Shown here piece after piece: positions 1-10,619 of a stretch of DNA of 64,000 nt. Position 1 is the first letter of the stretch; the number at the start of each line of letters is the position of its first letter. The notes beneath the pieces are model-generated. The model ran no database searches, was not told where the DNA came from, and saw only the letters and a program-made list of their open reading frames with translations. The stretch spans positions 3,720,001-3,784,000 of the forward strand of contig OV277867.1 in the NCBI GenBank assembly GCA_922989275.2, written 5' to 3'. Position numbers and translations under genes: made by a program. The DNA is from Gari tellinella. Its lineage: Eukaryota > Mollusca > Bivalvia > Cardiida > Psammobiidae.

Positions 1-649
1 CGTCGCCACGACAGAATGGTGGTTAACCCTTTCACTCTTAATGACGCCAACCAGCGCGATTGCAAACATTTTGAATCCTGCTCAGAATCCAAACCGTTTT
101 GCCACTCGAATCGATATGTTTTAAGTCATACTACATTGGATATCACTTTTGAAACAATCTTGCAAACAAGAAAATTGAAGCAGACGACAATGACACGGTG
201 AAGGGGTAAACATCTCACAATTAATTTGGCAGCGAAATATAGTTAATAAACTTGACATCTGAGAGCATATAAAAACAAGAAGATCCTATAGGAGACGTCA
301 ACTTAACTATCGTCTTGGATTAAACAGCTGTTTAAAACACAGTTGTTTAAAGGTTGAACTTTTGGATTACCCTTACCAGTGTTATCCATTCGTACAAAAA
401 CGATGCTTACATTAGTCAATATTTGAGCTGTGATTTCTGTTACCCGTCCTATCATGATGTACTGATATTTGTAAGAGACAATAGATCGGAATCCTGACTT
501 GAACATGTAGCCCTCATGTAGTTTCATCGTTAAAAAAACATGTTCGACCGTTCTAAACGATCTGAAAGTAGAGCCACCAACTAATGACCTAAATAAGAAA
601 ACAGGTCACTTATATGAATATAAACCCCTATGTATATAATATGCAAACT
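1..649. other. Left flank without a recognised gene
   Basis: 23-211 is a decayed TTAA-type element related to J (GTTAACCCTTTCACTC.. at the left, GACACGGTGAAGGGGTAAAC at the right, with an AATCCTGCTCAGAATCC hairpin remnant). 212-649 shows nothing recognisable. Confidence 0.4.
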
Positions 650-854
650 CAGGGCTACCATAAGTTGATCTTGAAAATCCCTAAGGTTTACTTATTTTCT
701 ATTATTCAAGCGCGATCACTTAAAGCAGGTTGAACGTAAAGCAGAATGCGCCTTAAGGCGCATACTGCTTTACTTTCAACCTGCTTTAAGCTTCCATTCG
801 CCAGAGTAAAAAATACGAATATTTCGGAAATAATCCGGAGAAATGGCAGCCCTG
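650..854 (+). mobile_element. B-type MITE next to the SLC16 start
   Basis: Ends CAGGGCTACCATAAG and ATGGCAGCCCTG; H1 hairpin at 719-790 with tip GCGCCTTAAGGCGC. It ends 59 bases before the SLC16 ATG, so it may lie in the promoter or leader. Confidence 0.75.
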
Positions 855-912
855 CAGAATTATACAGGCGACAATTTCAGCAACAAGTATTATAATTTAT
901 GTGAGAAGCAGA

Positions 913-1096
913 ATGCCTAAAGAGAGTAGCTACAGTGTACTCCTTGTCGTCAGCTCTTTCGTTATTTGTTTTTTACTGGGTGGAATTCGATATACTTGTG
1001 GAATTTTGTTTATAGAATTTTTAGATGAGTTCGGAGAATCAAAATCAACAACGTCATGGATCGCAAGTCTCATGTTTGGTGTCATGAACATCCTCG
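913..1096 (+). CDS. SLC16-like exon 1
   Basis: Starts at ATG 913 (MPKESSYSVLL..) and encodes TM1 plus the loop EFLDEFGESKSTTSWIASL, an SLC16 hallmark, then the start of TM2. It ends in phase 1 at a strong donor (CG|GTGAGTAAG). A GTG lies 12 bases upstream in frame, but the ATG is the normal eukaryotic choice. A B-type MITE ends at 854, so the whole 5' leader is under 60 bases unless there is an upstream non-coding exon. Confidence 0.75.
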
Positions 1097-4000
1097 GTGA
1101 GTAAGATAATCTCTTCGACCACAGGTACTTGACACATTTTGATATAAAATATCTACTCTATATATGGTAGATATTTTTTAAAAAGAATCCAAATGTGCCA
1201 AGTTCTTTGAACTGCCTTCAGTTTTATATACTAAACTATTAATCCCTGGTGACGCTTATACGCGTTTAATGTATAACACATTTTACATTAAACTTTAGTG
1301 ATTAAAGATAACAAACTTTTCAATAACGCCGTTAAATTATTTTTTTCATGCAATCACCAGTGTCCTTGTAAACAAGTTTATGTGTAGACAAGTCACAATA
1401 GCAGGATCTGTCAACAGTGAGCTTGGGTTTTTTCTTCTCTCTATGTCAGGACCATGTGTACATTTAATTTCTGATTTCTCTATCTAATCCTGTCTTGTGA
1501 CTCATTGGAATCGTTTTTTCAAGACGATTCAAATGAGATGTCACAAGACAGGATTAGATAGAGAAATAAATAATAATTTAGACTTTTATAATCTGACTTA
1601 CGACAAAATTTGTCGTACGAAGTTTTATGAAAAGGACCCTAGTTATAAATCTGGTGCACTCGGTTTTGTTTCCAGCTTCTTAATTCTCTCTATTTCAGGA
1701 TCAGTTACCGGTGCCTTGGTAAACAAATTCGGATGTAGACCAGTATCGGCTTTATTTCCATGTTCTTGTCTCTATTTCAGGACCAGTCACCAGTGTTCTA
1801 GTAAACAAGTTCGGCTGTGGGTCTGTTACAATAGCAGGGTCTGTCACCAGTGCTCTCGGTTTTATAGCTAGCTACTTTGGACAAAATGTGTACCACTTAT
1901 GTATCACTTTGGGCTTCTTTGGAGGTATGTCATGAGACATATATAAACGAAATTGGTTTAAAAAGCTTTTAGGATATCCCCAAAATTCCAGACTAACCCT
2001 GTCACTGTCATTGGTGACTAATGGAAGGTTTGCAGACTGTTTGGTTCAAAGTTAGATTTCGAGAGTCACAAGGCTGTCATATGATGATCATCAAAAATCC
2101 TAAGATTTCAAAAGTTTCATTTTTTCAAGCACGATTATTTAATGCAGGTTAAAAGTAAAGCATAGTGTGACACAGTCTGCTTTACTTTCAGCCTGCTTTA
2201 AGCTGCCATCTGCTAGTATAAAACGCAGCCCTGGAGTCATCGATTGGGTTTCAGCAAATTTTTCTATGAATTAGGATTTGAAAGTTCATAACATGAACAG
2301 TATCATGTTAGTAAAACTAGGTTAAGTATATAATTATTTTTTTTGTGTCATTAACTTATTCGCCTCTTATATGTAAAAGGATTGTTCTGTTCTGTTCTGA
2401 TCAAATTAATCCCAGTCCAGGTGTTTTCATTTCAGGTTGTCTTTACATATTAGGCTTTGTTGCAAACTAACAAATACTGCAAAGTCTGTTCAGATGGCCC
2501 AGTGTCAAGGCAATTGTTCTTTTTATTAGAACAGTGCTCCCTACAACGGCCCTCTGAATAACGATTCCCTCTTTACAACAACGCCTTGCGTCTGTTCTCC
2601 AAACAAGACAATAATATGACTGTAAGACTGAAATATCGTCTGCTGTTTTTTCTCAAAGTCGCATATTGGACATTCTAACAGTAAACGCCACAATGACGAG
2701 TGACAAACTGCTTAAATCCAGATCAGAAGCCGCGTAACGAGGAAGCCGCGTAACGAGGCGTCTGATCTGGATTTAAGCTGCAAAAGTAAGTAAATTTCAC
2801 TCCCTATAACGATTCCCTCCGAACAAAGAGCAAACCCTTGTCTCCCATTAGGTGTTGTTGTAACTTGTAGAGAGGGACCACTGTATACTGTTTGTAAAGG
2901 ATAAGTATACTCGTCGCTAAGACTCAATAGGTCTTTTAAACGTATACATTGTGTTTGTAACAGTCATGTTCATATAACATAACATATTGCATATTATTAT
3001 GTACATGTACTGTCATATATATAATTGTTAAATTCATTTAAGGTACAGGTTTTTCTATGCTTCTCCTTCCATTCAACGTCATGATTACCCAATACTTTGT
3101 GGAGAAGCGATCGTTGGCCATGGGCATATCTTATTGTGGCACTGGTGAGTCTAACATGCGCCTTATTTCAATTCCTTTTTCTGTCGTGACGTCATCAGAT
3201 TCAAACAGTTGTCGTCTATTTTGCTCAAATCTAATGTAAATAGGCACATTGACTAAAGCATGAGCAGTATGAGTGAGTGACAAAAAGCTTGGATATAAGA
3301 TCATAACTGTTTGCAAATATACACTGTGTGTAGAATAAGACAATGACAGTGACTTAATTAATACAAAAGTATTTTGAAACTCAACTGAAACAGTTACAAA
3401 TGCAATGTAAAAATTCCCAGTACAACAAACTCAAAACCAGGCCTGAAAAGTATGAAGTTCCGAATATCATAGATACTTTATCATATAGGATTTTTTATCA
3501 AAATGGGTAATCTTTTCTTTCAACATTAAGGAAAATGTAAATACATGTAACTTTAAAAATATATTTTAATATTGTCTTGAAGTTTATCAGATTATATCCC
3601 GACATAATAAGGCAATTCAAAATATGAAAAAATGACAGGTTGCTGTTGAAAGTTTTTGGTTAGAAAGATACAAGAGCTTCTGTCTGTAAAAAAAAATAGA
3701 AGACACATGTATGCACTTTCATATTGATCAAATACGATGCCTGGTTTGTCTTAACTCATTCACCCCTGAAACTTTATATAGACAATCCCAATTCCAAAAT
3801 ACGTCTAGTCTATTTTTGACTATTTAGGGATGATTTTAACATTATATTTCAAAATGAAAAACAGTGAAGATCCTGAGCAGAGGACCCCTTAACCTCTAAT
3901 CAGGGTATTCACTATTTGCATAGGACAAATGTAATCCTCACAGTTATACTGATTGTAAATGACGAGTATACTCGTCGCTAGGAATGAATGTGTTAATTTA

Positions 4001-7000
4001 GTTTTGGCATGTGAAAATAGTACAATAGATGTTTATGAATAATACACACTAAATTACTATTAACTATATTTACTCAAACGTTTACGTTGAATGGGACAAA
4101 CTATGAAAAGTCCTTATTTGTCATATTTTTGAGTACACACTGTTGAGTAAAACAAATTATACAGCAACATAGGATTTTATTTAAAAAAGATCCGCTCATC
4201 GCAAACATCTCTTGAACATGATAGAATATTTTAACAAATACAATGACAGTTTATGACATAGACATACACATAGTCATAGTTTATTTGGTAACTTACACAC
4301 ATTGTAACTCGTTACATCAACATGTATAAATCAAATTGTTCAAACAGGTCAAATAAGTTCCATAATCCTTAAATATAATTGCGTTACAGAATATTACATT
4401 TTGATCTACTCACATGTGTTATAGGACTTGGATCTATTGTGTTCGCTCCATTGTTTAAGTGGCTGATAGATTTGTACGGATGGAGAGGGTCAATGCTGAT
4501 AGGAAGTGCTATGTTACTGCAAGGGGTTCCATGTGGTTTGATCATGCTACCCATTTCCTCAACAAAAGGATCAAAGGCGAGCAGAACTAACAATTGAGTC
4601 ATTCGTTACGATATAAGTAAAATTGATGTATTATATTATAAAAGATGTGTCTGACCTAAAATATTGAATGTGTTTGAGGGTAATTTCTCATGTGTTTGTA
4701 CATAAAAGAAAATAAAAAACTATTTGAGTTTGAATTTCGTAATCCATTAGATTACGGTTTAGTTTATTGTAGTAAACAATAAAGTAATTAAAATTCGTGT
4801 TGATTGACGATGAATTCGATATTCATACATACAATTTATAGTTTTGAAACCAACAACGTAATTATTTGGAGATGTAGAATATCTTTTTTGTTGCAAAATT
4901 ACTACCTACATGTAGTTTATATATGTAATATATGTACATTACAACATTTTCGTAACAAATGCGGATTCTTCATGTGGGGAAGCCTTCCAGCTGGCTTGCG
5001 GAAGGTCGGTGGTTCTACCCAGCTGCGGATTTGTGTCTGAAACAGTGCATAAAGGGCTTCTGGGGTCTTCCTCCACCTATAATTAGCTGAACGTCGCGAT
5101 ATGACTGAAGTACTGTCAAAGGCGACGTAAAATCAAAACAAATCAAATCAAATCGTAACAAATGAATATACAATATAATAATATATAGTAAAACTTTACA
5201 AATGTATAATACATGTATTTTTATAAGTAGAACAAAACCTGCTCTACCGCATCTTAATCCTTTTATGATCAATTTTTATCGTGAGATATGTACCCCTTCA
5301 TCGCCATATTGTCGTCTGCTGCAATGTTTTTGTCTGCAACATCGCTTTAAAGTTAGATTAAGACAGAATAACTGACGTAATTTCAAAACAAGCGACAAAC
5401 AGTTTTGATCCTTCAGACGCCGCGTTACGCGGCGTCTGGTCAGGAACAAAACTGTTTGCAATTGCGCTTTAGGACGTAATTGAGAGTGAAAGAGTTAAAT
5501 GTACGTTTTAATATCTTAAAATGTAGGTAAATTATACTTCGACTTTATTATAAAGGCTATACAATACCCAGTACTGCTGTAAAGTTTCCATAAACTAATA
5601 TGATCGTCAGAAATATATCATACTTTTTTCTAAGCCAAGTGATATGAAAATGTGATAAACTGAAACATGGCAAATGCAAATTACAGACCCACATTTTGTT
5701 TTCTAATTTGTACATCAAAGAAGAGTGTTGTTCTCAAAGTATTACACAATACTGTATCCGCCAGAAAAAAAACTCTTTCACACCGTATATCACACATGAT
5801 AATCATACAAGTGTTCTACAAGAAAGTTCCCTAGTAATATTACTTTTTATTCTTGTACTCTCGACATTAGCTGGCATGTTCTTTTATTGTTTAGGTAGAA
5901 AAAGGAGATGAATTTACAAAACTTACAGGAGTAAAACAACAAAGAGATACACGTGGTGAGGAAAACTCTTCAGATCAATATTTGAAAGCTGGCGGCGAAA
6001 CAACGATTTTAACCAACGAAAACCTAGTGCATAAACCATTAATGGAGAATCACCATGTAGAAAGAGGCGGGCGTGAAACTGATGATATCCATTGGAAACA
6101 TAGAGGTTCTTCCATTGACAACAAAACATCATCAGACACGCCAGATCAAACATCGCATCCATGGATGAAGAATCTGCAGTCCTATTTCAACATAGGACTT
6201 TTAAAACAGTATAGGTTTCTTCTTTTCCTAGTGTTCTCCTTTTCCGAGGGAATTGCTTTTTCCATCCCTTTTACATTCCTTCCGGATATGGTTGTATCGT
6301 GGGGGTACTCAAAATTACAGGCAACCATGTTCCTCACTGTTATTGGCATAACAAACATGATAATTAGGATACCAGTAGGATTTATAGCGGACTTTAAATG
6401 TATGAATAGACTGTACTTTTTAATATCGGTTTATATGCTTTGTGGACTATGCATAGTTATTATGCCGCTCTGTGTCAACATCATCGCGATGATCGTTATG
6501 TGTGCAGGTCTGGGCCTGTTCCTTGGTAAGTACATGCCCTACGGTTATAAAGAGTTTGGGTTTCGTTCTCACGCATTTGATTGGACAGATTTGAGCAAAA
6601 TCTCAAAACTGACCAATCGACTAATCATTTGCTTGAGAACGATCCCAGACTCATCTCGCTTTATAACGTTGGACCCAGGTGCACAAACGTCCTATCTTTC
6701 CAAGCACACAGCAGAATTACTCAATGATGACATTGAAGACAAATGAAAGGTGTAATTAGGATGAGGGTAAAGCAGAAATATAATTTGTCACATTTCTTGT
6801 TTCCTGCGTCTTTATATAAAATCCCAATCAATATATTTATCTTTAGCCAATTGATCATTTCATATGTGTTATACTGCTGTCTGTCTAAATGTCCCAAATT
6901 TAAACCTAAGCCATTACCCCATAAATATGCCTTCTTACTTACAGATTGTAGCTTAAAGCAGGCTGAAAGTAAAGCAGAATGCGCCTTAAGGCGCATTCTG

Positions 7001-10000
7001 CTTTACTTTCAACCTGATTTAAGTGATCACCCGTCTTCAAAACTAGAAGTAGATTATGGGGTATTGGGTTAAGGCACCATGACTGAGTACAGAGCCATAC
7101 TAGTTTTACCCCTCCAGTCGCTTTGTAAAAGTTTACATGGGCATATATATCCTGTTTATTTTTACTTCACAGATTTACGTCACACTATATATCTAAATAG
7201 GCATTTGTATATAATAGTTAAATAGTCATTGAGGCTAATATATTAAGAATATGAAATAATCGACCTGTTCAGGCGCAATCATCAATGTGATTGGCTACAT
7301 TTAGTCACGTGCAACGGAACACATGAAATAAAACTCCTGACACATATGAAATAACCCTGACAAATAAAAGCGAATATATACCAGCATACAATGTTTAATT
7401 AATGCTCATAGGAACCGATCATACAAGATGTGTGTTTAACCCTTTCCCCCATAGAAGCGACTTTTAGCGTATTTGATTTATTCCTCCGCTGAAGAAAATA
7501 GTTCCAATTTAATCAGTAATGAATATCTATTATAGGGAATATGTTTTATATTCTAGCACATGATAGCTTAAAGCAGGTTGAAAGTAAAGTAGAATGCGCC
7601 TTAGGGCGCATTCTGCTTTACTTTCAATCTGCTTTAAGAAGTCACCTATATTCAATAATATATATAGGCTATCAGGTAAAGGGTTAAGGCTTGTCTGTAA
7701 ATAAATGTATAAATGCTCATACTCACGCCGATATAAAGCAAGAAAAGTTAAATCACTTTAAATCTAATGAACATTATTTTGTTTGGATGAACCTTTTTCA
7801 GCTCCGAGACTTAGAATATGTTTTATTCGCCAGGGTCTTATGTGATACTGGTCCCGCTTGTTCTTGCGGATCTCTTCGGGGCTGATAAAATGGCGGAGTT
7901 GAAGGGATTTACTTGCTTTATGTACGGCATTTCTGGAGTTGTCGGATTACCGCTCGCAGGTAATATTTCTTTAACACTGTTATCTTCTATTTCTTATTTA
8001 ATTGCGTTTATATTTATGTCTGTTTAAAAGTAAAAGAACAGTCAATGTCTTCGCTGATGTATTTAACGTCAATATACGGTGAAGAAATACAGCATTTTCT
8101 CAGAAATCAGCATTAAATACTAAATAGTACTGTATAAATACATATTACATATTCAACAGAGCACCAGATAAGTGGAGTATTTCAAAAACTGAAATCTTAA
8201 TTTCTGCATTTAACCCTGTGGTGTCACTACTCATTTAAATCGTCTCGAAGAGACGAATCTAATGAGTAGTAACACCATAGGATTTGGTGCTGAAACGAAA
8301 GAGAACATGTTGGATTAGTTCAGTTTACTCGCTCTTATCTGGAGCCCTAGCTGTTCAAATTTTGATTTAACGTTGGAAACCACCATTTGAATCATATAAT
8401 TGAATTGTCTTAACCCTTTACCTGATAGCCTATTTCTAGTACTTAAGATAGGTGACTACTTAAAGCAGGTTGAAAGTAAAGCAGAATGCGCCTGAGGGCG
8501 CATTCTGCTTTACTTTCAGCCTGCTTTAAGCTATCATGTGCTATAATATAGAAAATATTCCCTATAATACATATTAATTACTGATTAAATTGAAACTATT
8601 TTCTTCAGCGGATGAATAAATCATATCCGCTAAAAGGCGCTCCTATTGGGGAAAGGGTTAAATGTACATGTATATTCAACTACTGGTTTGCAATGTCGGA
8701 AGAGTCTATTGCAATCATTGTTGCATATGGTTCCACTAGTAAAACTATGCACTTATTTCACCGCCAATATCCACATCTACTCCTCTGGAATTTCAAGATT
8801 CGCCCATCTCCTGTAAACGTTGATACGTTAACCCACTGAATCCTAAGATTTCCAAATTTGCATTTTTCAATCGCGAATTTACGAAACATACCTTTACCCC
8901 AAAGCCTGTTTCTAGTTTTGTTGACACATGACTACTTAAAGCAGACTGGAAGTAAAGCAGAATGCGCATTATGGCGCATTCTGCTTTACTTTCAGCCTGC
9001 TTTAAGCTACCATGTTCTAGAAAAATCCAAAGATTTAGGAAAAATCCAGAGAAATGGCAGCCCTGCCGTAGTAATGGGTATACTCGCCGTTTACAAACAG
9101 TTCATCTGCGTGTGTACAGTGCACTTGTCCAATGCAAACAGTATAGACCCTGATCAGAGAACTCTCTCAGGATTCAGGAACCTAGTCAGGTTCCCGGATG
9201 TTTGATTATTTCATATATCAAAGACTCCGGCGATATAGGAGACAGGGAACCAGACTATCAGGAACCCTCTAAACAGCGATTGCATTGTTTGTCAGTTTTG
9301 CAATATTGTAAAAGTAACTCTAAATGGTTAGAATGGAGTATACCTAATTGGAAAAAGAAACGTTCCATTTGAAAATTCGGGGGCTATTAGTGCATCATGA
9401 GCTTATGGCAAGATATTTAGTGTTGATTGTACAATATATTTAAAATACGGATAAATTCTTAAACATCTTTATATTCCAGAAAAAAAGGGTTGACTTATAG
9501 AACTTAATCGTGTGTTTTACCATTAGAATTGGTTCTTGCAATGTTTAATCACTTACGAGTACAATCAAGTACTATGAATATATTAAACGTTAGGTTCATG
9601 TGATGATGTGAGATATCAATTGAAGTATAAAAAATCAATCTGAAATATTTTAAGTTCGTATACCATATAGTATAGTCATTAGTGCTATGCATACATCTTT
9701 ATAAAAGCAGTGTGGATTAGAAAGTGTCTGGGCCCGTTTCATAAAACTTCGTACGACAAAAACAGTCGTAAGTCAAAACTTTAAAATACATTTCATTCTT
9801 AGTTCTCGATCTAATCCTGTCTTGTGACATCTCTTTGGAATCGTCTTTTCAAGACGATTCCATAAAGATGTCACAAGACAGGATTAGATGGAGAAATAAA
9901 TAATAATTGAGACTTGTAATCTGACTTACGACATTATTTGTCGTACGAGGATTTATGAACTCGATTGTGGCTCCCTTCCGATATGTTTCATTGTATATGT

Positions 10001-10208
10001 ATATTTATTGTATATGTTTCATTGTATATGTATATTATTGTATTGTATATGTCCAATATGTTTCATTGTAGGAGGAATCTATGATGTGACTGGTACATAC
10101 AGGATGACTTTCATAACGGCTGGCCTCGAGTATGTGCTTGGAGGGGCGATTCTCTTCTTCATTGCCTGCAATCGTCCGATTACAAAAGGCAGTGAAAACA
10201 AAGAATAG
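913..10208 (+). CDS. SLC16-like monocarboxylate transporter gene (7 exons)
   Basis: Predicted plasma-membrane MFS transporter of about 497 residues, near the usual SLC16 length. Exons: 913-1096, 1781-1924, 3043-3144, 4425-4576, 5895-6525, 7815-7959, 10072-10208. Diagnostic stretches are GILFIEFLDEFGESKSTTSW after TM1, an N-K-F-G-C stretch, YFVEKRSLAMGISYCGTG followed by WLIDLYGWRGS (TM4-TM6), a long hydrophilic loop, then TM7-TM12 ending in a short tail. SLC16 proteins carry monocarboxylates or related solutes, some with protons; the substrate here cannot be told. Oddities: no DGGWGW motif before TM1, a probable GC-AG intron after exon 4, and a phase clash at exon 6. The gene may therefore be slightly broken or carry an assembly indel. 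Family confidence is high; no specific paralogue is claimed. Confidence 0.82.
1352..1450 (+). pseudogene. Degenerate copy of SLC16 exon 2 (copy 1)
   Basis: Reads ITSVLVNKFMCRQVTIAGSV in the exon 2 frame with no frameshift, but has lost its acceptor. It is followed directly by another acceptor-like tract (TTCTTCTCTCTATGTCAG) and then by a G-type MITE. Confidence 0.65.
1455..1655 (+). mobile_element. G-type MITE, truncated
   Basis: Hairpin TAATCCTGTCTTGTGAC..GTCACAAGACAGGATTA (H3) with the right part TTGTCGTACGAAGTTTTATG; the outer left end is missing. It lies between duplicated copies of SLC16 exon 2. Confidence 0.7.
1651..1768 (+). pseudogene. Degenerate copy of SLC16 exon 2 (copy 2)
   Basis: An exon-2 tail piece (GGTGCACTCGGTTTTGT) is followed by a good acceptor (CTCTCTATTTCAG, 1698) and an exon-2 head reading GSVTGALVNKFGCRPVSA. 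This head is closer to the family consensus (N+FGCRPV) than the intact exon 2. It runs into the acceptor of the intact exon. It could act as an alternative exon start or be a relic. Confidence 0.6.
1781..1924 (+). CDS. SLC16-like exon 2
   Basis: Acceptor CTCTATTTCAG, donor GAG|GTATGT, phase 1 to phase 1. Encodes GPVTSVLVNKFGCGSVTIAG and the following helix up to LCITLGFFG. Two damaged copies of this exon lie just upstream (1352-1430 and 1651-1768). Confidence 0.75.
2069..2233 (+). mobile_element. B-type MITE, decayed
   Basis: AGGCTGTCATATGATGATC at the left, GCAGCCCTGG at the right, H1 hairpin with a mutated tip at 2137-2204. Confidence 0.6.
2690..2775. repeat. Hairpin CCAGATCAGAAGCCGCG / TCTGATCTGGATTTAAG
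   Basis: H2-like palindrome (TAAATCCAGATCAGA..TCTGATCTGGATTTA), probably an eroded J- or C-type element within SLC16 intron 2. Confidence 0.5.
3043..3144 (+). CDS. SLC16-like exon 3
   Basis: Acceptor ATTTAAG, donor ACTG|GTGAGT, phase 1 to 1. Encodes GTGFSMLLLPFNVMITQYF then VEKRSLAMGISYCGTG, matching the conserved YF..+R.LA.G...G.G stretch of monocarboxylate transporters (TM4 and the start of TM5). Confidence 0.78.
3751..3996 (+). mobile_element. D-type MITE, decayed
   Basis: TTAACTCATTCACCCCTG at the left, GAATGTGTTAA at the right, with an imperfect H2 hairpin (AACAGTGAAGATCCTGAGCAG). SLC16 intron 3. Confidence 0.7.
4425..4576 (+). CDS. SLC16-like exon 4 (probable GC donor)
   Basis: Acceptor GTGTTATAG, entering in phase 1. 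Encodes GLGSIVFAPLFKWLIDLYGW, then RGSMLIGSAMLLQGVPCGLI and a short basic loop: TM5 end and TM6. There is no GT donor before the in-frame stop at 4595-4597. AAG|GCGAGC at 4576/4577 fits a GC-AG intron, ends in phase 0 and joins the phase-0 start of exon 5. Reading straight on instead adds seven residues and a stop, giving a six-helix protein. Confidence 0.65.
4955..5157 (+). mobile_element. tRNA/Deu-like SINE with AATCAA tail
   Basis: Contains AAAGGGCTTCTGGGGTCTTC, AGCTGAACGTCGCGATATGA and AAAGGCGACGTAAAATC, then (AATCA)n. This 3' core recurs across bivalve genomes (recalled). SLC16 intron 4. Confidence 0.6.
5285..5495. mobile_element. J-like TTAA element, partial
   Basis: Palindrome AGACGCCGCGTTACGCGGCGTCT at 5416-5438 (two arms of 11) in a CAAACAGTTTTGATC..AAAACTGTTTGC hairpin, with AGAGTTAA at the right end. 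Confidence 0.5.
5895..6525 (+). CDS. SLC16-like exon 5 (central loop, TM7-TM8)
   Basis: Acceptor TTGTTTAG, donor CTTG|GTAAGTAC. The first 93 or so residues are hydrophilic (central cytoplasmic loop: VEKGDEFTKLTGVKQQRDT.., rich in Glu, Asp, His), as expected between TM6 and TM7. Then come hydrophobic segments LLFLVFSFSEGIAFSIPFTF, the loop GYSKLQATMFLTVIGITNMI, and a helix ending CAGLGLFLG. Ends in phase 1. Confidence 0.8.
6542..6670. repeat. Foldback 16 bases after the exon 5 donor
   Basis: Inverted arms from CGGTTATAAAGAG to CTTTATAACG, with GCATTTGATTGGACAGATTT and ACTGACCAATCGACTAATC inside. Same family as 29299-29446 (shared GCATTTGATTGG.CAGATTT). Confidence 0.7.
6908..7075 (-). mobile_element. 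A-type MITE, short copy
   Basis: CCATTACCCCATAAATATG to TATGGGGTATTGGGTTAA; H1 hairpin 6951-7024. Lacks much of the long internal half. Confidence 0.65.
7436..7687 (-). mobile_element. A-type MITE (minus orientation)
   Basis: TTAACCCTTTCCCCCATAGA at the left, CAGGTAAAGGGTTAA at the right, H1 hairpin 7567-7639. Upstream of SLC16 exon 6; a copy in the other orientation lies at 8410-8661. Confidence 0.85.
7815..7959 (+). CDS. SLC16-like exon 6 (phase clash at its start)
   Basis: Encodes MFYSPGSYVILVPLVLADLF, then GADKMAELKGFTCFMYGISG and VVGLPLAG, a good match to TM9-TM11 of the family. The donor GCAG|GTAATA is phase 1 and joins exon 7. The only usable acceptor just upstream (CTTAG at 7814) starts in phase 0, while exon 5 ends in phase 1, and a TAG at 7812-7814 closes the frame further upstream. 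So there is a one-base indel near 7815-7823, an unseen tiny exon, or a broken allele. A-type MITEs in opposite orientation flank the exon. Confidence 0.6.
8157..8349 (+). mobile_element. F-type MITE
   Basis: CAGAGCACCAGATAAG at the left, CTTATCTGGAGCCCTA at the right; hairpin CACTACTCATTTAAATCGTC..GACGAATCTAATGAGTAGT. Confidence 0.75.
8410..8661 (+). mobile_element. A-type MITE (plus orientation)
   Basis: TTAACCCTTTACCTGATAGC to TTGGGGAAAGGGTTAA; H1 hairpin 8457-8530. With 7436-7687 it forms a 250-base inverted repeat around exon 6. Confidence 0.85.
8830..9065 (+). mobile_element. B-type MITE
   Basis: CCTAAGATTTCCAAATTTGC at the left, AGAGAAATGGCAGCCCTG at the right, H1 hairpin 8934-9007. 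Its inner left part (CCTTTACCCCAAAGCCTGTT) is A-type sequence. Confidence 0.7.
9730..9963 (+). mobile_element. G-type MITE
   Basis: GGGCCCGTTTCATAAAAC at the left; long hairpin TCTAATCCTGTCTTGTGACA..; right end GTACGAGGATTTATGAAC, decayed. Confidence 0.75.
10072..10208 (+). CDS. SLC16-like exon 7 (terminal)
   Basis: Acceptor TTTCATTGTAG after a TATATGT-rich tract. Encodes GGIYDVTGTYRMTFITAGLE, a last helix (GGAILFFIACN) and a short polar tail, stop TAG 10206-10208. GxxYDxTGxY is typical of the TM11-TM12 junction in SLC16 proteins. Confidence 0.78.
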
Positions 10209-10476
10209 ATATTCACAACGGATGAGACTATGTTAGTAGTTATGTATTCAAGTATTGAGCTAAATAAGTCTTACGGTGAACTAATTGGTAAAATCTTATT
10301 TCCCGTTGGTCCAGTTTTGTTTATGTAAAAGTTGCTCAATAAGAGAATGTATGTATCTGGATCAAGACTAGAGCAAATACAATGTAGTGAGGATTGAAAT
10401 CTAAGGACTATATCAGGAGCGTTTGAGTCTGGAATTTTTACTGTTTGCTACTATGAAAGATGTCTATAAATGGGTT

Positions 10477-10482
10477 AATAAA
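10477..10482 (+). promoter_or_regulatory. poly(A) signal candidate of the SLC16-like gene
   Basis: AATAAA about 270 bases after the stop codon of the SLC16-like gene. Another AATAAA lies near 10589. No downstream GT-rich element was judged. Confidence 0.4.
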
Positions 10483-10619
10483 AATCACCTGCCATTATCT
10501 GTACTGTGTAAACAATAACTAGGGGAAGGGTCGTAACTAATGATTTTTAATGTTTGGCCCAACCCCATTTCCATGTTGAAATTTTGGAAATAAAATAATT
10601 TAAACTGTAAACTATTGAG

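Noticed and set aside
719..790. CRISPR-like repeats or miRNA genes from the many similar hairpins
   Set aside because: The hairpins are the centres of interspersed transposon-like elements, not spaced repeats with spacers; miRNA origin cannot be shown without small-RNA data.
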